A stretch of DNA of 64,000 nt from Rhodanobacter thiooxydans LCS2. GTDB taxonomy: Bacteria; Pseudomonadota; Gammaproteobacteria; Xanthomonadales; Rhodanobacteraceae. The translations under genes and the position numbers were made by a program. Within the stretch, counting starts at the first letter, position 1. Every line of letters begins with the position of its first letter. This document shows positions 39,363 through 49,988 of this stretch, piece after piece. The notes beneath the pieces were generated by a model. That model did not search any database, had not been told where the DNA came from, and saw only the letters and a program-made list of their open reading frames with translations. The stretch is taken from the NCBI RefSeq assembly GCF_000264375.1, contig NZ_AJXW01000043.1:277429-341428 (forward strand). Reading direction: 5' to 3'.

Positions 39363-39406
39363 CCGATACGGAAAGGGGAGCCTCGCGGCTCCCCTTTCCG
39401 TATCGG
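39363..39406. repeat. Perfect 20-bp stem hairpin between terC and prpC
   Basis: A 20-bp perfect stem (39363-39382 with 39387-39406; CCGATACGGAAAGGGGAGCC and its complement) with a TCGC loop. It lies between converging genes (terC + and prpC -) but lacks a T run on either side, so it probably stops transcription or blocks exonucleases from both directions rather than acting as a canonical terminator. Confidence 0.8.
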
Positions 39407-39418
39407 AAAAATGTCTGC

Positions 39419-40564
39419 CTAGCGCTTGTCGATCGGCACGTAGGCCTGGTCTTCCGGGCCGGTGTAGTTCGCGCTGGGGCGGATGATCTTGCCGTCCTGG
39501 CGCTGCTCGATCACGTGCGCGCTCCAGCCGGAGGTGCGCGAGATCACGAACAGCGGCGTGAACATGGCGGTGGGCACGCCCATCATGTGGTAGGCGCTGG
39601 CGGAGAACCAGTCGAGGTTCGGGAACATCTTCTTGACCTCGCCCATCACCTTCTCGATCCGTTCGGACACGTCGAACAGGGTCGGATTGCCGCCGTCGGT
39701 GCACAGCTTGCGCGAGACTTCCTTGATGATCTCGTTGCGCGGATCGGACACCGTGTAGACCGGGTGGCCGAAGCCGATGATGATCTCCTTGCGCTCGACG
39801 CGGGCACGGATGTCGGCTTCGGCATCGTTCGCGTTGCGGTAGCGCGCGATGATCTCCATCGCCACCTCGTTCGCACCGCCGTGCTTCGGACCGCGCAGCG
39901 CACCGATCGCGCCGGTGATCGCTGAATACATGTCCGAACCGGTGCCGGCGATGACTCGCGCAGCGAAGGTCGAGGCGTTGAACTCGTGCTCGGCGTACAG
40001 CACCAGCGACTTGTCCAGCGCCTGCGCATGCAGCTCGCTGGGCTTCCTGCCATGCAGCAGATGCAGGAAGTGGGCGGCGATCGAGTCGTCGTCGGTCTCG
40101 GTCTCGATGCGCTTGCCGTTGTGGCTGAAGTGGTACCAGTACAGCAGCATCGAGCCGAAGCTGGCCATCAGGCGGTCGGCGATGTCACGCGCGCCGGTGA
40201 CGTTGTGGTCGTCCTTCTCCGGCAGCACGGTGCCGAGCACCGAGCAGCCGGTGCGCAGCACGTCCATCGGATGGGTGGCGGCCGGCAGCAGTTCCATCGC
40301 CGCTTTCACCGGCGCCGGCAGGCCGCGCAGGCGCTTCAGCCGCGCACGGTAGTTGTTCAGTTCGGTCCAGTTCGGCAGCACGCCATGCACCAGCAGGTAG
40401 GCCACCTCCTCGAAGCAGCCCTTGGCGGCCAGATCGTGGATGTCGTAGCCGCGGTAATGCAGATCGTTGCCGCTGCGGCCGACCGTGCACAGCGCGGTGT
40501 TGCCCGCGGCCACGCCGGACAGGGCGACGGATTTCTTGGCCTTGGGTAGGACTTGCTCGCTCAT
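39419..40564 (-). CDS. prpC: 2-methylcitrate synthase PrpC
   Basis: 381 residues from the ATG at 40564 (GGAG upstream). A citrate-synthase family enzyme joining propionyl-CoA and oxaloacetate. Catalytic motifs [15 protein letters not shown] and the R of S-R-T-S-G-W-S-A-H are present; the R-G-Y-D-I-H start motif matches PrpC. It is 68 bp after prpB. Confidence 0.95.
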   Translation of the reverse strand: MSEQVLPKAKKSVALSGVAAGNTALCTVGRSGNDLHYRGYDIHDLAAKGCFEEVAYLLVHGVLPNWTELNNYRARLKRLRGLPAPVKAAMELLPAATHPMDVLRTGCSVLGTVLPEKDDHNVTGARDIADRLMASFGSMLLYWYHFSHNGKRIETETDDDSIAAHFLHLLHGRKPSELHAQALDKSLVLYAEHEFNASTFAARVIAGTGSDMYSAITGAIGALRGPKHGGANEVAMEIIARYRNANDAEADIRARVERKEIIIGFGHPVYTVSDPRNEIIKEVSRKLCTDGGNPTLFDVSERIEKVMGEVKKMFPNLDWFSASAYHMMGVPTAMFTPLFVISRTSGWSAHVIEQRQDGKIIRPSANYTGPEDQAYVPIDKR

Positions 40565-40632
40565 CGGTAATCTCCAGGGTGCAGGTTGGTGCTTTTCGGC
40601 GGAGGCCCGCCACGGCCCCCCTACGGCAAGGG

Positions 40633-41517
40633 TCAGCTTTGCTTCGAGAACAGCGCGTCGAGTTTGTCCTCGTAAGCGTGGTAACCGAGGAAGTCGTACA
40701 GCTCCTCGCGCGTCTGCAAAGTGTCGATGATGTTCTTCTGCGTGCCTTCGCGGCGCACGGTCTCGTAGAAATTCAGCGCCGCCTTGTTCATCGCGCGGTA
40801 GGCGCCGCAGCAGTACAGCGCGATGTCCACGCCGGCGTCGCGCAATTCGTCGGTGGTGAAGAACGGGGTGGAACCGAACTCGGTGAGGTTGGCCAGGATC
40901 GGCACTTTCACCGCGGCCTTGAACTTGCGGTAATCGGCCAGCGTCTTCATTGCCTCGGGGAAGATCATGTCGGCGCCAGCCTCGACGTAGGCCACCGCGC
41001 GCTCGATCGCCGCGTCGATGCCTTCGACGGCCGCCGCATCGGTGCGCGCCATGAGCACGAAGCCGGGGTCGGTGCGCGCGTCGACCGCCGCCTTCACCCG
41101 GTCGACCATCTCGTCCTTCGACACCACTTCCTTGCCGGGACGGTGGCCGCAACGCTTCTGCCCCACCTGGTCTTCCATGTGCACGGCCGCCACGCCGATG
41201 CGCTCGAACGAGCGGATCGTGCGCGCAATGTTGAACGCCCCACCCCAGCCGGTGTCGATGTCGACCAGCAGCGGCAGACCGGTGGCGTCGACGATACGGC
41301 GCGCGTCGGTGAGCACGTCTTCCATCGTGCTGATGCCCAGATCCGGTATGCCCAGCGAATTGGCGGCCACGCCGCCGCCAGACAGGTACAGCGCCTTGTA
41401 GCCGACGCGTTTTGCCATCAGGCCGGCGTAAGCGGTGATCGCACCCATGACCTGCAGGGGCTGCTCGGCGGCGAGTGCGGCGCGAAAACGTGCGCCCGGG
41501 GATGCTGGCTGCGTCAT
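40633..41517 (-). CDS. prpB: 2-methylisocitrate lyase PrpB
   Basis: 294 residues with GGAGG just upstream. It splits 2-methylisocitrate into pyruvate and succinate. The isocitrate lyase family motif K-R-C-G-H ([10 protein letters not shown]) contains the catalytic Cys. V-D-I-D-T-G-W-G and A-R-T-D-A are metal-site motifs. It is the first gene of prpBC. Confidence 0.96.
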   Translation of the reverse strand: MTQPASPGARFRAALAAEQPLQVMGAITAYAGLMAKRVGYKALYLSGGGVAANSLGIPDLGISTMEDVLTDARRIVDATGLPLLVDIDTGWGGAFNIARTIRSFERIGVAAVHMEDQVGQKRCGHRPGKEVVSKDEMVDRVKAAVDARTDPGFVLMARTDAAAVEGIDAAIERAVAYVEAGADMIFPEAMKTLADYRKFKAAVKVPILANLTEFGSTPFFTTDELRDAGVDIALYCCGAYRAMNKAALNFYETVRREGTQKNIIDTLQTREELYDFLGYHAYEDKLDALFSKQS

Positions 41518-41684
41518 ATGGCCTCCGTCAAAGCGGCCATTTTAGCCCATGCCCGTCCGCAACCGGGATTGGACTTTCCGCCACACCTGCGTGCCGCCAG
41601 GGCGTCGGCGTGGCCGGGGCCGGGGCCGCGGGCAGCGAAAATTCCTGCGTGACGAATCCGCCATGGCCCCGTACATTCAACCGG

Positions 41685-43001
41685 ATGAGCACATCGACTC
41701 CTCTCGCAAAACGCATCCTCTGGGGCCTCGTGATTGGCGTGGTCGCCGCCGTGGCCACGCTGGGCATCGGCCAGTGGCATCCGCCCACGCTGGCGCTGAT
41801 GCAGAAGATCTCCGGCGCGGTGTTCGACCCGTTCGGGCAGATCTTCCTGCGCATGCTGTTCTTCGTGGTGATCCCGCTGGTGTTCACCTCGCTGGCCTCC
41901 GGCGTGGCCCAGCTCGGCCGGCTGGACCGGCTCGGTCCGCTGGCCGGCCGGACCTTCCTGCTGTTCTTCCTCAACATGGGCATCGCCGTGGCGATCGGCC
42001 TGGTGATGATGAACACGGTGCAGCCGGGCCATCACCTGAGCGAGGAGGCGCGCAGCCAGCTGATGCAGGAATACGGCAGCAGCGCGCAGCAGACGATCAA
42101 CAAAAAGGCGGCCCAACCCGGCGTGAGTTTTGGCACGCTGGTGGAGATGTTCATGCCGCGCAACCTGCTCGGCGCAGTGGCGGGCCCCAGCCGCGACGCG
42201 CTGGGCGACGTGCTGCCGCTGATTCTGTTCGCGATCCTGGTCGGCGCCGCGGCCACCCAGTTGCGCGAGAAGGAGCGCAAGCGGGTGCAGATGGCGCTGG
42301 ACACGATCACCGACCTGATGACCAAGATCGTCGGCTTCGCGCTGGAACTGGCCCCCTATGCGGTGCCGGCGATGATCTACAGCGTGATCGTCAAGGTCGG
42401 CGTGGACGTGTTGCTGGCGCTGTCGGTGTTCGTGGTCGGCTGCACCGTGGCGCTGGCGTTGCACCTGTTCGGCACGATGTCGTTGTGGTTGCGCTTCCTC
42501 GCCGGACGCTCACCGCTGGCTTATTTCCGGCAGATCCGGCCGCTGCTGATCACCGCGTTCTCGACCAGTTCCAGCAGCGCGTGCCTGCCCGCCTCGCTGG
42601 CGGTGGCGCACGACGAGTTGGAGCTCAACCCCAGCACGGCCGGCTTCGTGCTGCCGCTTGGCGCAACCATGAACATGAGCGGCACCGCACTGTTCGAGGG
42701 CTGCGTGGTGCTGTTCGTGGCGCAGGCATTCGGCGTGGAACTGAGCCTGAGCCACCAGGCCATCCTGATGCTGCTGTCGGTGCTCAGCGCGGTAGCCGTG
42801 GCCGGCATACCAGGCGGCTCGCTGCCGATGATCGCCGGTCTGCTGGCCACCTTCGGCATTCCGCCCGAGGGCATCGGCATCATCATCGGCGTCGACCGCA
42901 TCCTCGACATGATGCGCACCACGGTGAACGTGGGCAGCGACATCGTCACCGCCACCGTGGTCGATTACCAGCTGCGCGACCGCCTCGCTGCGGCACCGTA
43001 A
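41685..43001 (+). CDS. Dicarboxylate/glutamate:cation symporter (DAACS family)
   Basis: 438 residues from the ATG at 41685; the raw frame starts upstream of the promoter region. It has about eight membrane segments and two hairpins. The DAACS signatures are T-S-S-S-S-A (hairpin 1), N-M-S-G-T-A-L (where DctA has N-x-D-G-T), G-I-P-G-G-S-L-P and D-R-I-L-D-M-M-R-T-T-V-N-V. The substrate is probably C4-dicarboxylate or glutamate. It is divergent from prpB, and the 167-bp spacer shows no gene. Confidence 0.85.
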   Translation: MSTSTPLAKRILWGLVIGVVAAVATLGIGQWHPPTLALMQKISGAVFDPFGQIFLRMLFFVVIPLVFTSLASGVAQLGRLDRLGPLAGRTFLLFFLNMGIAVAIGLVMMNTVQPGHHLSEEARSQLMQEYGSSAQQTINKKAAQPGVSFGTLVEMFMPRNLLGAVAGPSRDALGDVLPLILFAILVGAAATQLREKERKRVQMALDTITDLMTKIVGFALELAPYAVPAMIYSVIVKVGVDVLLALSVFVVGCTVALALHLFGTMSLWLRFLAGRSPLAYFRQIRPLLITAFSTSSSSACLPASLAVAHDELELNPSTAGFVLPLGATMNMSGTALFEGCVVLFVAQAFGVELSLSHQAILMLLSVLSAVAVAGIPGGSLPMIAGLLATFGIPPEGIGIIIGVDRILDMMRTTVNVGSDIVTATVVDYQLRDRLAAAP

Positions 43002-43080
43002 CCCCATTCGCGCACGGCATGACTGGACGGGCGGGGCTTGAGGTCGCCCCGTCCGGCCTCATATGTGTATGGTTCAATCG

Positions 43081-43117
43081 ATAGTTTTAGCCAATCGAAC
43101 CCATGTCAACAATCAAT
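43081..43117 (+). promoter_or_regulatory. OxyR-like binding site upstream of ahpC
   Basis: Four tetranucleotides at exact 11-nt spacing read ATAG-N7-CAAT-N7-ATGT-N7-CAAT, against the OxyR pattern ATAG-N7-CTAT-N7-ATAG-N7-CTAT. The site lies 67 bp before ahpC, followed by TAGATT as a possible -10. OxyR control of ahpC is well known; the assignment here is by pattern. Confidence 0.6.
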
Positions 43118-43183
43118 TAGATTTATCCAACCACGGGCCGTAACATCTCTGCATCCTCCAACCACCATGGGAAGCAAGCAACG

Positions 43184-43747
43184 ATGTCCCTGATCAACAC
43201 CGAAGTGAAACCGTTCAAGGCCCAGGCCCTCAAGGCTGGCAAGTTCATCGAAGTCACCGACGCCAACCTGAAGGGCAAGTGGTCGGTCGTGTTCTTCTAC
43301 CCCGCCGACTTCACCTTCGTCTGCCCGACGGAGCTTGAGGACCTGGCCGACAACTATGCCGAGTTCCAGAAGCTGGGCGTGGAGATCTACTCGGTGTCCA
43401 CCGACACCCACTTCGCGCACAAGGCCTGGCACGACACCTCGGACGCGGTGAAGAAGATCCAGTACACCATGGTCGGCGACCCGACCCACCAGCTCTCGCG
43501 CAATTTCGACGTGCTGATCGAAGCCGACGGCATCGCCGATCGCGGCACCTTCGTGATCGACCCGGCGGGCAAGATCCAGATCGTCGAGATCACCGCCGGC
43601 GGCATCGGCCGCGACGCCAAGGAACTGCTGCGCAAGGTCAAGGCCGCGCAGTACGTCGCCAGCCACCCGGGCGAAGTCTGCCCGGCCAAGTGGAAGGAAG
43701 GCGAGAAGACCCTGGCTCCGTCGCTGGACCTGGTCGGCAAGATCTAA
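43184..43747 (+). CDS. ahpC: Alkyl hydroperoxide reductase AhpC (2-Cys peroxiredoxin)
   Basis: 187 residues. Peroxidatic C47 lies in F-V-C-P-T-E and resolving C166 in G-E-V-C-P-A. It reduces H2O2 and organic peroxides, with electrons from AhpF, which follows 130 bp later on the same strand. Confidence 0.97.
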   Translation: MSLINTEVKPFKAQALKAGKFIEVTDANLKGKWSVVFFYPADFTFVCPTELEDLADNYAEFQKLGVEIYSVSTDTHFAHKAWHDTSDAVKKIQYTMVGDPTHQLSRNFDVLIEADGIADRGTFVIDPAGKIQIVEITAGGIGRDAKELLRKVKAAQYVASHPGEVCPAKWKEGEKTLAPSLDLVGKI

Positions 43748-43877
43748 GCGTCACCGCGCCATGCGCCGCGGGCCCGGAGTTCTTCCGGGCCCGCCCCACC
43801 GGAACACGACTGCGAAGCAACGCCCGGCCCGCCCGGGTGCCGGCCGCACTCACCCTGAAGAAACCCACGGAGTTGCC

Positions 43878-45467
43878 ATGTTGGATGCCAATCTCTCTAC
43901 CCAGTTGAAGGCCTATCTGGAAAAGGTCACGCAGCCGATCGAGATCGTTGCGTCCCTTGACGACAGCGCCAAGTCCGCCGAACTGAACGAACTGCTCGAA
44001 CAGATCGCCTCGCTGTCCGACCGCATCAGCCTGGTGCGCCGCGACGACAACGCACGCAAGCCCTCGTTCGCAATCAACCGTGTCGGCAGCGACATCGGCG
44101 TGCGCTTCGCCGGCATTCCGCTGGGCCATGAATTCACCTCGCTCGTGCTCGCCCTGCTGCAGGTCGGCGGCCATCCGTCCAAGGCCGCGGCCGAGGTGAT
44201 CGAGCAGGTACGCAATCTCGATGGCGATTACAAGTTCGAGACCTATTTCTCGCTGTCCTGCCAGAACTGCCCCGACGTGGTGCAGGCGCTGAACCTGATG
44301 AGCGTGCTCAACCCGCGCATCCAGCACGTGGCCATCGACGGCGCCTTGTACCAGGACGAGGTCGAGGCGCGCCAGGTGATGTCGGTGCCCACCGTCTATC
44401 TCAACGGCGAAGTGTTCGACCAGGGCCGCATGAGCCTGGAGCAGATCCTGGCCAAGCTCGACACCGGCGCCAGCGTCCGCGAGGCCGAGAAGATCAAGAC
44501 CAAGGGCGCGTTCGACGTGCTCGTCGTCGGCGGCGGGCCCGCCGGCGCCGCGGCGGCAATCTATGCCGCGCGCAAGGGCATCCGCACTGGCGTGGCGGCC
44601 GAGCGTTTCGGCGGCCAGGTACTGGACACCATGGCGATCGAGAACTTCATCTCCGTGCCGTACACCGAAGGCCCAAAACTGGGCGCGGCGCTGGAGCAGC
44701 ACGTGCACGAATACGACGTGGACGTGATGAACCTGCAACGCGCCGAGAAGCTGGTGCCGGCCAGCGAACCGGGCGGGTTGATCGAAATCGAATTGGCCAG
44801 CGGCGCCACGCTGAAGTCGAAGACCGTGATCCTTTCCACCGGCGCGCGCTGGCGGCAGATGGGCGTACCCGGCGAAGAGGAGTACCGCAACAAGGGCGTG
44901 GCCTACTGCCCGCACTGTGACGGTCCGCTGTTCAAGGGCAAGCGCGTGGCGGTGATCGGTGGCGGCAACTCCGGCGTGGAGGCGGCGATCGACCTGGCCG
45001 GCATCGTGGCCCACGTCACTCTGATCGAGTTCGACGGCAAGTTGCGTGCGGACGAAGTGCTGCAGCGCAAGCTGCGCAGCCTGCCCAACGTCGACGTGAT
45101 CGTCAGTGCGCAGAGCACCGAAGTGCTGGGCGACGGCCAGAGGGTCACCGGCCTGGTCTACAAGGACCGCGCCGACGGCATGATGCACAGCCTCGCACTG
45201 GAAGGCATCTTCGTGCAGATCGGCCTGCTGCCGAACACCGAATGGTTGAAGGGCACGCTAGAACTCAGCCCACGCGGCGAGATCGTGATCGATGCGCGGG
45301 GCCAGACCTCGCTGCCCGGCGTGTTCGCCGCCGGCGATGCCACCACCGTGCCGTACAAGCAGATCGTGATCGCGATGGGCGCCGGTTCCACTGCCGCGCT
45401 GAGTGCGTTCGACCACCTGATCCGCAGCCCGCTGGCGGCAGTGGAAAAGAAAGCGGTAGCGGCCTGA
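43878..45467 (+). CDS. ahpF: Alkyl hydroperoxide reductase subunit F
   Basis: 529 residues from the ATG at 43878. The N-terminal double thioredoxin-like domain has C128-x-x-C131 (S-C-Q-N-C-P-D). The flavoprotein part has G-G-G-P-A-G-A-A-A, the redox pair C-P-H-C-D-G and a second G-G-G-N-S-G for NADH. It passes electrons from NADH to AhpC. Confidence 0.96.
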   Translation: MLDANLSTQLKAYLEKVTQPIEIVASLDDSAKSAELNELLEQIASLSDRISLVRRDDNARKPSFAINRVGSDIGVRFAGIPLGHEFTSLVLALLQVGGHPSKAAAEVIEQVRNLDGDYKFETYFSLSCQNCPDVVQALNLMSVLNPRIQHVAIDGALYQDEVEARQVMSVPTVYLNGEVFDQGRMSLEQILAKLDTGASVREAEKIKTKGAFDVLVVGGGPAGAAAAIYAARKGIRTGVAAERFGGQVLDTMAIENFISVPYTEGPKLGAALEQHVHEYDVDVMNLQRAEKLVPASEPGGLIEIELASGATLKSKTVILSTGARWRQMGVPGEEEYRNKGVAYCPHCDGPLFKGKRVAVIGGGNSGVEAAIDLAGIVAHVTLIEFDGKLRADEVLQRKLRSLPNVDVIVSAQSTEVLGDGQRVTGLVYKDRADGMMHSLALEGIFVQIGLLPNTEWLKGTLELSPRGEIVIDARGQTSLPGVFAAGDATTVPYKQIVIAMGAGSTAALSAFDHLIRSPLAAVEKKAVAA

Positions 45468-45477
45468 TCGCCGCTTT

Positions 45478-45557
45478 GTAGGGCGGGCACTGCCCGCCGC
45501 TCTTGATCCACTGCCAATCACGGCACAAAGCGAACCGGCGGGCCGTGCCCGCCCTAC
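45478..45557. repeat. GC-rich inverted repeat between ahpF and prpE
   Basis: Outer arms (45478-45498 and 45537-45557) of 21 bp match at about 20 positions and begin GTAGGGCGGGCA; each arm contains its own small palindrome (GGGCGGGCACTGCCCGCC type). It separates the converging ahpF and prpE stops, and may act as a bidirectional stop or be a REP-like element. Confidence 0.8.
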
Positions 45558-45561
45558 GTCA

Positions 45562-47454
45562 TCAACCCTGGTCGGGTCCGCGTTCCAGCGCACGACGGAT
45601 ATCGTCGAGCGCGCCCGGGTCGTCCAGCGTGGACAAATCGCCCGGGTCGCGTTGCTCCGCCAGCGCCTGCAGCGAGCGGCGCAGCAGCTTGCCGGAGCGG
45701 GTCTTCGGCAGCGCGTTCACCACGTAGACACGCGACGGTTTCGCCACGCCGCCGAGCTGGTCGACCACGCGCTGCTGCATCGCCTGCGCCACCGCATGGG
45801 CGCCGTCGCCGGTATCCTGCTTCAGCGTGGCGAACACGATCGGCACCTGCCCTTTCAGCTCGTCCTTCACGCCGATCACCGCCGCTTCGGCCACCGCGGG
45901 GTGGCTGGCCACCGACTCCTCGATCTCGCGCGTACCGAGGCGGTGCCCGGCCACGTTGATCACATCGTCGGTGCGGCCGAGCACGAACGTGTAGCCGTCC
46001 TCATCGCGAACCGCCCAGTCCAGCGAGCTGTACAACAACTCGCGGAAGTGGCTGAAGTAGCTGTGCACGTAGCGGTCGTCGTCGCGCCACACGGTGGTCA
46101 GGCAGCCCGGCGGCAGCGGCAGCTGGAACACCAGCACGCCCTTGCTGCCGGCGGCAACTTCCTTGCCGGTATTCTCGTCGATCACCTTCATCCGGTAGCC
46201 CGGCGCCGGCAGGCCGGGCGAGCCGAATTTCACCGTCTTCAGCTCCAGCCCCGGCATCAGGGTGATCGCCGGCCAACCGGTCTCGGTCTGCCAGTAGTTG
46301 TCGATCACCGGCACGCCGAGCGCGTCGGTGATCCACTGCGCGGTCGGCTCGTCCAGCGGCTCTCCGGCGAGGAACAGCCACTTCAGTTTCGACAGGTCGT
46401 ACTTCTTCAGCCAGCTCTCATCCTGCTTCTTCAGCACGCGGATCGCGGTGGGCGAAGAGAACATCGTACGCACGTTGTAGCGCTCGCACAGCTGCCACCA
46501 GATGCCTGCATCCGGCCGCGTGGGCAGGCCCTCGTACAGCAGCGAGGTGGCGCCGCCGATCAGCGGCCCATAGACATTGTACGAATGCCCCACCGCCCAG
46601 CCCACGTCCGAGGTGGCGAACATCACCTGCCCCGGCGCGATGTCGAACACGGTGCGGATCGACAGTGCCATCGCCACCGCGTAGCCGCCCACGTCGCGCT
46701 GCACGCCCTTCGGTTTGCCGGTGGTGCCGGAGGTGTACAGGAGGTAGCTTGGTTCGTTCGATTCCAGCCACGCCACCGGCACCTCGGCACCCTCGTGGCG
46801 CGCGCGCAGCTCGGCGTAGTCGAGGTCGCGCCCGGGCACCCGGGTCATCTGCGGATCCAGCTTGCGATCGACGATCAGCACGTGCGGCGGCGGTGCGGAG
46901 GACTCGTTCAGCGCCGCGTCGACCAGCGGCTTGTACGGAATCACGTTGCCCGCACGCATGCCGGCATCGGCGCAGACCAGCAGCTTCGGCTGCGCGTCGT
47001 CGATGCGCAGCGCCAGGTTGTGCGCGGCGAAGCCGCCGAATACCACCGAATGGATTGCGCCGATGCGCGCGCACGCCAGCATCGCGAACACCGCCTCGGC
47101 CATGTTCGGCAGGTAGATCACCACGCGATCACCCTTGCCCACGCCCAGCGACTGCAGCACCGCGGCAAACGTGTTCACCTCGCGATACAGCTGGCGGTAG
47201 GTGAACTCGCGGGTGATCCCGGTTTCGCTGGAGATCGCCACCAGCGCCAACTGTTCCGGTCGCTCGGCCAGGTGCCGGTCGATCGCGTTGTAACAGAGGT
47301 TGGTGGTACCGCCGACAAACCAGCGCCGGAACGGCGGGTTCGACTGGTCAAGGATCTGCCGCGGCGGCGAATCCCAGTGGATCATTCGCGCCTGCTCGGC
47401 CCAGAACTGCTCCGGCTCGTCGACCGACTGCCGGTAGAAATCCTCGTAACGCAT
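45562..47454 (-). CDS. prpE: Propionyl-CoA synthetase PrpE
   Basis: 630 residues from the ATG at 47454. An acetyl-CoA synthetase family AMP-forming ligase; the motif Y-T-S-G-T-T-G-K-P-K-G-V-Q-R-D-V-G-G-Y-A-V is specific to PrpE rather than Acs. The A8 and catalytic Lys are present in K-T-R-S-G-K. It feeds propionyl-CoA to PrpC, which lies 5 kb away. The next gene upstream on the strand is mdh. Confidence 0.9.
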   Translation of the reverse strand: MRYEDFYRQSVDEPEQFWAEQARMIHWDSPPRQILDQSNPPFRRWFVGGTTNLCYNAIDRHLAERPEQLALVAISSETGITREFTYRQLYREVNTFAAVLQSLGVGKGDRVVIYLPNMAEAVFAMLACARIGAIHSVVFGGFAAHNLALRIDDAQPKLLVCADAGMRAGNVIPYKPLVDAALNESSAPPPHVLIVDRKLDPQMTRVPGRDLDYAELRARHEGAEVPVAWLESNEPSYLLYTSGTTGKPKGVQRDVGGYAVAMALSIRTVFDIAPGQVMFATSDVGWAVGHSYNVYGPLIGGATSLLYEGLPTRPDAGIWWQLCERYNVRTMFSSPTAIRVLKKQDESWLKKYDLSKLKWLFLAGEPLDEPTAQWITDALGVPVIDNYWQTETGWPAITLMPGLELKTVKFGSPGLPAPGYRMKVIDENTGKEVAAGSKGVLVFQLPLPPGCLTTVWRDDDRYVHSYFSHFRELLYSSLDWAVRDEDGYTFVLGRTDDVINVAGHRLGTREIEESVASHPAVAEAAVIGVKDELKGQVPIVFATLKQDTGDGAHAVAQAMQQRVVDQLGGVAKPSRVYVVNALPKTRSGKLLRRSLQALAEQRDPGDLSTLDDPGALDDIRRALERGPDQG

Positions 47455-47564
47455 GGGGCAGGCTCCGGGCTTCGTTGCCGCAAGCCTAGAACACGCCGCC
47501 GGCGGCATCATCGCGACGATGGTCGTAGTCGCCGACGGCCAGAGCAGCCCCGGACAGAAACCAA

Positions 47565-47587
47565 GAGGGCGGCCCATGGCCGCCCTC
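47565..47587 (-). terminator. Terminator candidate of mdh
   Basis: GAGGGCGGCC-CAT-GGCCGCCCTC is a perfect 10-bp stem with a 3-nt loop located 26 bp beyond the mdh stop. A T-rich stretch (TTGGTTTC) follows on the minus strand. Confidence 0.65.
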
Positions 47588-47612
47588 GTTCGCACGCGAT
47601 GAACCGCAGCGC

Positions 47613-48599
47613 TTACTTCCTGGCAAACAGGTGCTCGACGCCGGCGCGCTCCTCGCGCAGTTCCTTGTCGGTGGCGTCCATGCGGGCGCGCGAGAACGCG
47701 CCGATTTCCAGACCCTGCACGATGGCGTACTTGCCATCCTTCACCGTCACCGGGTAGCCGTAGATCACGCCCGGGGCGATGCCGTAAGAACCGTCCGACG
47801 GAATGCCCATCGAAACCCAGTCGCCCTCTGCCGTGCCCAGCGCCCAGGTGCGCATGTGGTCGATTGCGGCCGAGGCGGCCGAGGCCGCGGAGGAAGCGCC
47901 GCGCGCCTTGATGATCGCCGCGCCGCGCTGCTGCACGGTGGGGATGAAGTCGCTCTCGTACCAGGCCTGGTCGACCAGCGACAGCGCCGGCTTGCCGTCG
48001 ACGGTGGCGTGGTGCAGGTCCGGATACTGGGTGGAGCTGTGGTTGCCCCAGATGATCATCTTTTTCACGTCGGTGTTGTGCTTGCCGGTCTTCTCGGCCA
48101 GCTGGCTCTTGGCGCGGTTGTGGTCGAGGCGGACCATCGCGGTGAAGCACTTCGGGTCCAGGTCCGGCGCGTTCTGCTGGGCGATCAGCGCATTGGTGTT
48201 GGCCGGGTTGCCGACCACCAGCACCTTCACGTCACGCTTGGCGTGGGCGTTGAGCGCCTTGCCCTGCGGGCCGAAGATGGCACCGTTCGCCTCCAGCAGG
48301 TCCTTGCGCTCCATGCCCGGGCCGCGCGGACGGGCGCCGACCAGCAGCGCGTAGTCAACGTCCTTGAATGCGACGTTGGCGTCGTCGGTGGCAACCACGC
48401 CAGCCAGGGTTGGGAACGCGCAGTCATTCAGCTCCATCACCACGCCCTGCAGCGCGGGCAGCGCCGGGGTGATTTCCAGCAGGTGCAGGATCACCGGCTG
48501 GTCCGGACCCAGCATGTCGCCGGCGGCGATGCGGAACAGCAAGGCATAGCCGATCTGGCCAGCGGCGCCGGTAACGGCAACTCGAACGGGGGCTTTCAT
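47613..48599 (-). CDS. mdh: Malate dehydrogenase
   Basis: 328 residues from the ATG at 48599. NAD-binding G-A-A-G-Q-I-G-Y-A at 11-19, catalytic D/H pair in M-V-R-L-D-H-N-R-A and W-G-N-H-S-S. It is the longer MDH type that is common in Xanthomonas and Burkholderia. It oxidises malate to oxaloacetate in the TCA cycle, the co-substrate of methylcitrate synthase. Confidence 0.97.
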   Translation of the reverse strand: MKAPVRVAVTGAAGQIGYALLFRIAAGDMLGPDQPVILHLLEITPALPALQGVVMELNDCAFPTLAGVVATDDANVAFKDVDYALLVGARPRGPGMERKDLLEANGAIFGPQGKALNAHAKRDVKVLVVGNPANTNALIAQQNAPDLDPKCFTAMVRLDHNRAKSQLAEKTGKHNTDVKKMIIWGNHSSTQYPDLHHATVDGKPALSLVDQAWYESDFIPTVQQRGAAIIKARGASSAASAASAAIDHMRTWALGTAEGDWVSMGIPSDGSYGIAPGVIYGYPVTVKDGKYAIVQGLEIGAFSRARMDATDKELREERAGVEHLFARK

Positions 48600-48655
48600 C
48601 GTGATTCTCCGGGATTGGGATACGGGATTCGGGATTCGGTTGAAGAACCCGGACT

Positions 48656-49855
48656 TCAAGTCAGCTCGGCGAAGAACTGCTGGATACGTTGTAGGCCCGG
48701 CTGCAATTGTGCGGCCGGGCAGGTATAGGAAATGCGCATCGCGCGCGGCTCGCCGAAGGCGGACCCCGGCACGCAGGCGACGCCCGTGGCTTCCAGCAGC
48801 GCAGCGCAGAACTCCACATCGTTGCCGATCTTCGTGCCGCCGTGGCTCTTGCCGAACGCCACCGAGATGTCCGGGAACGCGTAGAACGCGCCCTGCGGCC
48901 GCGGGCAGACTACGCCGGGGATGGCGGTGAGTGCGGTGAACACGATGTCGCGCCGGTCGGCGAAATCCTTGCACTTGACCTGCGGGATGTCCTGCGGACC
49001 CGATAGGGCCGCGACGGCGGCGGCGCTGACCACTTCCGGCAGGCTGGTGATGTGGTTGGAGTTGAGCGTGGTCACCGCCTTGGCCACCGACTCCGGCCCG
49101 GCCAGCAGGCCGACGCGCCAGCCCGGCATGCCGTAGGTCTTGGACACCGAGTCGACGAAGATCACCCGCTCGCGCAGCTCCGGCTTCGCGTGCACGAAGT
49201 TGTGGTAGCCCAGCCCGTCGAACACCATCGCATTGTAGATGTCGTCGGTGATCACCCAGGTGTCCGGGTACTTCACCAGCATCTCGGCCAGCGCGGCGAT
49301 CTCCTCGCGCGTGTAGACCATGCCGGTCGGGTTGGACGGGTTGTTGAACAGGAACACCTTAGGCTTGCGTGCCAGCGCCGCGTCGAGCTGGGCCGGGGTG
49401 AGCTTGTAGTTCTGCTCCGGCCCGCAATGCATCACGTTGGTCTTCGCGCCCACGATGTCAGCGATGTCGCGGTAGGTGGTCCAGTACGGCGCGGCGAAGG
49501 CGATCTCGTCGCCCTCGTCCAGCAGCGCCTCGGCCAGGTTGTACAGCACCTGCTTGGCGCCGATGCCGATCGACAGGTTCATCCGCGTATAGCCAGTGAA
49601 ACCCAGCGCCTCGATGTGCTTCAGGAACGCATCCAGCAATGCGTCGGCGCCGCGGTTGCTGCCGTACTGGCCGGAATCGTGCGACAGCGACTCGCGCGCC
49701 GCAGCGTACACGTGCTCGCCCGGCAGGAAGTTCGGTACACCAATGGAGAAGCTGATGATGTCGCGGCCGGCAGCCTTGAGCTGCTTCGCCTTTTCGGCAA
49801 TCACCATGATCGCGCTGGGTTTGGCGCGGCCGACACGCTGGGCGAGCTGGGGCAT
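48656..49855 (-). CDS. Class I PLP aminotransferase, aspartate aminotransferase-like
   Basis: 399 residues. PLP Lys in [23 protein letters not shown] for substrate and cofactor binding, and the terminal Arg motif M-R-I-S-Y. The group converts aspartate and 2-oxoglutarate or related amino acids; exact specificity is not clear. It precedes mdh with a 56-bp spacer containing short direct repeats (GGGATTC type). Confidence 0.92.
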   Translation of the reverse strand: MPQLAQRVGRAKPSAIMVIAEKAKQLKAAGRDIISFSIGVPNFLPGEHVYAAARESLSHDSGQYGSNRGADALLDAFLKHIEALGFTGYTRMNLSIGIGAKQVLYNLAEALLDEGDEIAFAAPYWTTYRDIADIVGAKTNVMHCGPEQNYKLTPAQLDAALARKPKVFLFNNPSNPTGMVYTREEIAALAEMLVKYPDTWVITDDIYNAMVFDGLGYHNFVHAKPELRERVIFVDSVSKTYGMPGWRVGLLAGPESVAKAVTTLNSNHITSLPEVVSAAAVAALSGPQDIPQVKCKDFADRRDIVFTALTAIPGVVCPRPQGAFYAFPDISVAFGKSHGGTKIGNDVEFCAALLEATGVACVPGSAFGEPRAMRISYTCPAAQLQPGLQRIQQFFAELT

Positions 49856-49988
49856 GGAGTTCTCACGCAGGGGGAGGAAGCAAAGGCGCGCATTTTATCA
49901 CGCCGCCCGCAGTGGGGCGGTCGCCCGCGCACGCCGGGAAGGCGCAGCGCGGCCTGAGCGGCCCGCTCGCCCCCTCAGCCCCGCGACC

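Noticed and set aside
47454..48150. Fusion of PrpE with an upstream mdh-like segment in a single 862-codon frame
   Set aside because: The upstream part is an out-of-frame shadow of mdh; the PrpE start at 47454 matches the family length of about 630 residues.
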